Source: Okapia johnstoni (lineage: Eukaryota; Chordata; Mammalia; Artiodactyla; Giraffidae). From it: DNA of 64,000 nt. The notes under the pieces were generated by a model. That model had not been told where the DNA came from. It worked only from the letters and a program-made list of their open reading frames with translations, and ran no database searches. The position numbers and the translations under genes are program-made. The DNA lies in contig CM044315.1 in the NCBI GenBank assembly GCA_024291935.2, positions 56,766,385 through 56,830,384 on the forward strand, written 5' to 3'. Below, piece by piece: positions 59,256 to 64,000 of the stretch (positions are counted from its first letter, which is position 1; each line of letters begins with the position of its first letter).

Positions 59256-60316
59256 ACTTAGGATGATTTTACTTGGGCATAGTTTATAATAGAAGTTATG
59301 CTGTTAAAAATAAGGTACACAAATGGGAGTTCTACTTGGCCCCCCCATACACAGAGAAGTAGCAGTGTATTTCTCCCTCTGCTCGCATCATGATCTGTTA
59401 GCTGTGTTGTCCTTTTCCTTGGTATAAGGTGCTGGAATGTCACTAACTATATTCCAATGTGTTGTCCAAGAGGCTAGCAAAATCCTTCCATGCATGGCCC
59501 ATTGTGTCCTTTACTAATTATACAGCTTATCTGACTTCACCTGTGTGTAGCTGCCCTTTTGCATTTTTCTATTTTATCTTGTCTCTGCTTTTTTTTTTTT
59601 TTTTTTTTCCTTTTTTTTTTGTCTCTGCTTTTATGGTGCATTCAGCTTTTCTCTTCTGCACACAGCAGTGTCCCCTCTCTGCATCCTCTTTCCTTTAGCA
59701 TCAGCTCTCAAGCATTGGGAGAGACTATTTACCTTTGGTAAATGATTTTATTTTGCCACAAGATAAACCAGCCCCCTCCCCATGTGCTTCTTTTCTAACA
59801 CACTCTGGATCTTGGAAACAGAAGACACTAAGTAGTTTTTCTTCATTCCAGAACATCCTGGGCCATAGCTACACAGCAGGGATCAAAGCAGGCACACATC
59901 AAAAGCACCCCAACTGAGAGGAGCAGCCCTGAAGCTTCTGCGCCCTCCGGCTCTTGTTATCTTCACTGCCTGTGAGTCATGTATATCTCATCTCATCTCA
60001 TCTTTCCTGTCTGCTATTCCATTTCTTAAGGCTCAGCAGAGAAAGCTGCTCTTTACTAAACTTATTTAACAACTCAAGATAAAACTTCTTCAATTTTTCC
60101 CTCCCTCTATCCTCTCATAATTACTACACTTAAACAATTTCAGTGATACTCATTTATTTGACATTACTTAAGCTCTTACTGTGTGCCAACAACTATGAGT
60201 GAGTGATGAGGCTAGAAAAAATGAATAATACAGTCCCTACTCTCAAGGAGCCTTCAACAAATGGAGCAAGACTACTATCACATAGACAGTTCTAATACAG
60301 TGTGTGATCAAATCCA
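59256..60316. other. Gene-free spacer
   Basis: Contains a T-rich run at 59589-59619 and a degenerate old-repeat-like stretch at 60150-60260. No coding frame. Confidence 0.5.
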
Positions 60317-61126
60317 TTGTTGTCATCATTCAGTCGATAAGTCGTGCCCAACTCTGCGACCCCATGGACTGCAGCACACCAGGTTCCTCACTCCACCACT
60401 ATCTCCTGGAGTTTGCTCAAATTCATGTCCATTGAGTCAGTGATGCGATATAACCATCTCATAGCATGCCCTCTTCTCCTTTTACCTTCAATCTTTCCCA
60501 GCATCAAGGTCTTTTCCAATGAGTCGTTTCTTCACATCAGGTAGCCAAAGTTTTGGGGCTTCAGCTTTAGCATTAGTCCTTCCAATGAATATTCACAGTT
60601 GATTTCCTTTAGGATTGACTGATTTGATCTCCTTAGAGTTCAAGGGATTCTCAAGAGTCTTCTCCAGCACCACAATTCAAAAGCATCTGTTCTTTGGCTC
60701 TCAGTCTTCTTTGGGTTTCCATGGTGGCTCAGGCAATAAAGTATCTGCCTGCAGTTCAGGAGACCCCGGTTCAATCTCTGGGTCAGGAGGATCCCCTGGA
60801 GAAGGGAATGGCTACCCACTCCAGTATTCTTGCCTGGAGAATTCCATGGACAAAGACACCTGGCGAGCTACAGTCCATGGGGTCATAAAGAGTCACGACT
60901 GAGCGACTAACACTTGATCATCATTAGTAGCCTTCTTTATGGTCCAACTTTCACATCCATACATGACTACTGGAAAACCACAGCTTTGACTATATGGACC
61001 TTTGTCAGAAAAGTGGTGTCTCTGCTTTTTAGTATACTGTCTCAGTTTGTCATAGCTTTCCTTCCAAGGAGCCAGTGTCTTTTAATTTCATGGCTACAGT
61101 CACTGTCTGCAGTGATTTTGGAGCCC
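60317..61126 (-). mobile_element. BovB LINE 3' end, antisense, split by a SINE
   Basis: BovB sequence at 60317-60712 and about 60918-61126. The two parts are consecutive in BovB once the Bov-tA at 60713 is removed. Confidence 0.93.
60713..60917 (+). mobile_element. Bov-tA SINE nested in BovB
   Basis: GGTTTCCATGGTGGCTCAGG to GACTGAGCGACTAACACTTG, in the opposite orientation to its host BovB. Confidence 0.93.
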
Positions 61127-61308
61127 ATAGTAGAGACAAAGGATCTTTTTGGAATAAATGGGGGGGCACCATTTCTCAGATGAGGTGATACCTTAGATGA
61201 GTGTTTTTCCAGGAAGAGGGTTCATAGATGTAGGGACAGAGTATGGTAAGGTTAGGGTAGTGTAGCCAGAGGCAAATCATTGGGGATGAAAAATAGCAAA
61301 TGTGTTCT

Positions 61309-61582
61309 TGCTGCTGCTGCTGCTGCTAAGTCGCTTCAGTCATGTCCGACTCTGTGCGACCCCAGAGACGGCAGCCCACCAGGCTCCCCTGTCCCTGGGA
61401 TTCTCCAGGCAAGAACACTGGAGTGGGTTGCCATTTCCTTCTCCAATGCATGAAAGTGAAAAGTGAAAGTGAAGTCACTCAGTCGTGTCCGACTCTAGCG
61501 ACCCCATGGACTGCAGCCCACCAAGCTCCTCTGTCCATGGGATTTTCCAGGCAAGAGTACTGGAGTGGGGTGCCATTGCCTT
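61309..61582 (-). mobile_element. Bov-A2 SINE, antisense
   Basis: (GCT)n tail, two reversed BovA units joined by GAAAGTGAAAAGTGAAAGTG. Confidence 0.94.
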
Positions 61583-61689
61583 GGGGTAATAGGAGCAAGT
61601 CAAGATTGCTGAGTTGTGGATTTGAGTCAGGGAGTTACTAGAGATACTCCTGGGAAGAACATCATAAAAACTTCATCCTAGTTTTTCCC

Positions 61690-62920
61690 TTTATTTTGTT
61701 CCACTGCAGTGATTTCCACCAATCTGTCTTCCAGCTCACTTATTCATTCTTCTGCCTCATTTATTCTGTTATTGCTTCTTCCTAGTGTACTTTTCATTTC
61801 ATTTATTGTATTGTTCATCTCTTTTTGGTTTTTTTCAATCTTCAGCTCTTTGTTAAACATGTCTCATAATCTTGTCAGTCTGCCTCCATTCTTTTTCCAA
61901 GATCTTGGATCATCTTTACTGTCATTACTCTGAATTCTTTTCCAGGCAGATTGCCTATCTCCACTTCACTTAGTTGTTCTGGGGTTTTATCTTGTTCCTA
62001 TATCTGGAAAGTATTTCTCTGGCACATCTTTTTCTAGCTTCCTATCTTTGTGCTATCTGTTCCACAGGCTGTAAAACTGTAGTTCCTCTTGCTTCTGGTG
62101 CCTGCCCACTGGTGGGTGGAGCTGCATTTTGTCTCTGGTAGGCAGGGCTATGTCACAGGGTATGTTTAGAGGCAGCAACTGTGGGCTCATGATGACTTTA
62201 GGGAGCCTGTTTGTTGATGGATGGGGCTGTGTTTCCACCTGAGGCATCCCAGCACTGGAACCTACAGGCTATTGAGTCAGGCCAGGTCTCAGTGTCAAAA
62301 TGGCAACCTCCAGGAGAGCTCATGCCAGTGAATATTCCCTGGGGATTCTGCCACCAGTGTCCACCCCAACCATGAGCTAAAGCTAACCCCTACATCTCCA
62401 GGAGACACTCCAACACCCACGGTTAGATCTGGCCCAGGCTCCTATGGAGTCACTGCTTTGCCATGGGTCCCAGTGCACATGAAACCTTGTGTGTGCCCTC
62501 CAAGTGTGGAGTCTTTTTTTCCCCCAGTCCTGTGGGGCTCTTGCACTCAAACCTTACCAGCCTTCAGAGCCAAATGCTCTGGGGGCTTCTGCTTCCAGTC
62601 CTAGACCTCCAGGCTGGGGAGCCTAACATGGAGCTCAGAACTCTCACTCCTGTGGGAGAAACTCTGCAATATAATTATTTTCCAATCTGTGGATAATCAA
62701 ACTCGTGAGTAGGGGATTTGACTATATCATGAAAATTACCCCTTCTACTATTTCTTTGTGACTTCTTCTTTGTCTTTAAATATAGAATATCTTTTGTGGT
62801 AGGTTCCAGTCATTTTTGTCAATGGTTGTTCAGCTGTCAATGTTATTTTTAGTGTATTCAAGAGAGAGAATAAGCTCAAGTTCTTATATTTCCCCATCTT
62901 TGTCCTTCCCAGATATCATA
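61690..62920 (-). mobile_element. L1 5' UTR and ORF1 start, antisense
   Basis: The element's 5' end lies near 62920: reading in reverse, CATCTTTGTCC, then AGAATAAGCTCAAGTTC and GTCAATGGTTGTTCAGCTG match the start of placental L1 leaders. A G/C-rich leader follows, then an ORF1-like 5' region to 61690 (AGATTGCCTATCTCCACTTC). The rest of the element is missing. Confidence 0.7.
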
Positions 62921-62999
62921 AAAATTTATCTGACATGTATTCAAGAATTTATACTTTATCCTATAAAGGTGGGCTTTACTAAAATGTAACTTCCTTGTG

Positions 63000-63455
63000 T
63001 GAAGTTGAATAACAGGCTCCCAAATAAGTTTATGTCCTAATGGCAAAACCTGTGACTTATAACACCTTATATGATTAAAAAAAAAAAAAAAGAAATACTT
63101 TGAAAATGTGATTGAAATAATCTTTGGATAGAGAGATCATCCTGGATTATCTGTGTAGCCCCAATATAATCACAAGAGTCCTTATAAAAGAAAGATAGGA
63201 AGATCAGAGACAGAGAGAGATGAGATGATAGAAGCAGAAGACAGAGAAGATGCTGTGCTGCTGGCTTCAAGATACAGGAAGAGGCCACAAGTCAATGAAT
63301 ATAGATGGCCTCTAAAAGCTGGAAATGTCGAGGAAACATTCTTTCCTAGAGGCTTCAGAAGAAAAGTGATTTCTGTGAAACCAAGTTAGACTTCTAACCT
63401 CCAGAAACTTAAGATAATGTTTCTGTTGTTTCAGTTAGTGTGTGGTGTTTAACAG
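63000..63455 (+). mobile_element. MLT1 (ERVL-MaLR) LTR relic
   Basis: AAGTTTATGTCCTAATGG, ATCCTGGATTATCTGTGTAG, AATATAATCACAAGAGTCCT, AACCTCCAGAAACTTAAGAT follow the MLT1 consensus order. An A run interrupts it near 63077. Confidence 0.82.
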
Positions 63456-63636
63456 CAGGAATTTAATATACTCCCTGAGAGCAGGAGTTTTGGTTTCATT
63501 GCTACTCTATCTTAAATGGTACAGAATAACCATGCCAAATATGTTTCTTTGAGCTAAAGGCCAGCAGAACCAAAATGCGGAGGAAAAGCTCTAAACTAGG
63601 GCACAGGATCCTTTTTAAAGGAAACTTAAAATGATA

Positions 63637-63857
63637 AGGGCTTCCCTTGTAGCTGAGTTGGTAAAGAATCTGCCTGCAGTGTAGGATACCCAGGTTCGAT
63701 CCCTGGGTTGGGAAGATCACCTGGAGAAGGATATGGCAACCCACTCCAGTGTCCTTGCCTGTAAAATCTCATGGACAGAGGAGACTGGTGGGCTGCAGTC
63801 CATGGGGTCGCAAAGAGTAGGGCACGACTGAGCAACTAACACTTACTTACTTACACT
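63637..63857 (+). mobile_element. Bov-tA SINE
   Basis: GGGCTTCCCTTGTAGCTGAG to CTGAGCAACTAACACTTACT with a (CTTA)n tail. Confidence 0.94.
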
Positions 63858-64000
63858 GATAAAGGAAATTTTTGAAAAGATGTCTTCTTTTCTTATACCA
63901 GAAAGAGGACTCAACTCTTATCAAGGGGAAGGCACCAAAAAAAGATTGTTAACAAACCTTATTAAACAACTCTTGCTTACCATACATTTTCTGGCTACCT

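Noticed and set aside
48000..64000. RPE65, the expected downstream neighbour
   Set aside because: No segment translates to RPE65-like text; it presumably lies beyond the window.
1..64000. CRISPR arrays, operons, prophage or other microbial systems
   Set aside because: Intron-bearing mammalian DNA. The regular repeats are SINEs, LINEs and microsatellites, with no spacer structure.

Overview
This is mammalian genomic DNA from a ruminant, most likely a bovid. The evidence is the repeat fauna: at least a dozen BovB (RTE-type LINE) fragments, more than twenty tRNA-Glu/BovB-derived SINEs (Bov-tA, Bov-tA2, Bov-A2), a young ruminant L1 and a ruminant-type mariner MITE, over older MIR, L2, HAL1, MLT1 and hAT relics. 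The species cannot be fixed from the sequence alone. There is no prokaryotic, plasmid or CRISPR content.

The only protein-coding gene I can fully support is DEPDC1 (DEP domain containing 1), on the + strand from the ATG at 27232 to the TAA at 47483. I reconstructed 12 coding exons. Every intron is GT-AG, every phase joins, and the 2439-nt CDS encodes 812 residues. The protein has an N-terminal DEP domain and a RhoGAP-like region. A single 852-nt in-frame exon inserts 284 residues into the middle of that RhoGAP-like region. The promoter at about 26.88-27.23 kb is CpG-rich and carries an E-box, a CCAAT box and a CHR-type element, the usual layout of a G2/M cell-cycle gene.

Layout. 1-26.2 kb: gene-free upstream flank made of BovB copies, SINEs, an inversion-bearing (twin-primed) young L1, a HAL1 element split by BovB, an ERV1-type solo LTR with a 4-bp duplication, L2 and other LTR relics. 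26.2-27.23 kb: bidirectional-looking promoter zone with an exon-like open segment on the minus strand. 27.23-47.48 kb: DEPDC1. Its introns hold a second, older twin-primed L1 (intron 1), a 1-kb almost pure A/T block (intron 5), a cluster of three SINEs (intron 7) and a ~100-bp-arm inverted repeat (intron 9). 47.5-50 kb: 3' untranslated or downstream region with alternative poly(A) signals, a hAT relic and an antisense L1 3' end. 50-64 kb: gene-free flank with MIRs, a mariner MITE, a HAL1 carrying a chimeric tRNA-Glu/Bov-tA2 insertion with perfect target-site duplications, more BovB, an L1 5' end and an MLT1 LTR. In human the next gene downstream is RPE65; I see none of its exons here.

I found no previously undescribed multi-gene system. 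The items most worth following up are the tRNA-Glu/Bov-tA2 chimera, the exon-like frame divergent from DEPDC1, the intron-9 inverted repeat, the 194-codon in-frame extension upstream of the DEPDC1 start, and the domain-splitting exon 8. Repeat boundaries are read by eye from family consensus knowledge and may be off by 5-30 bases unless a target-site duplication fixes them.
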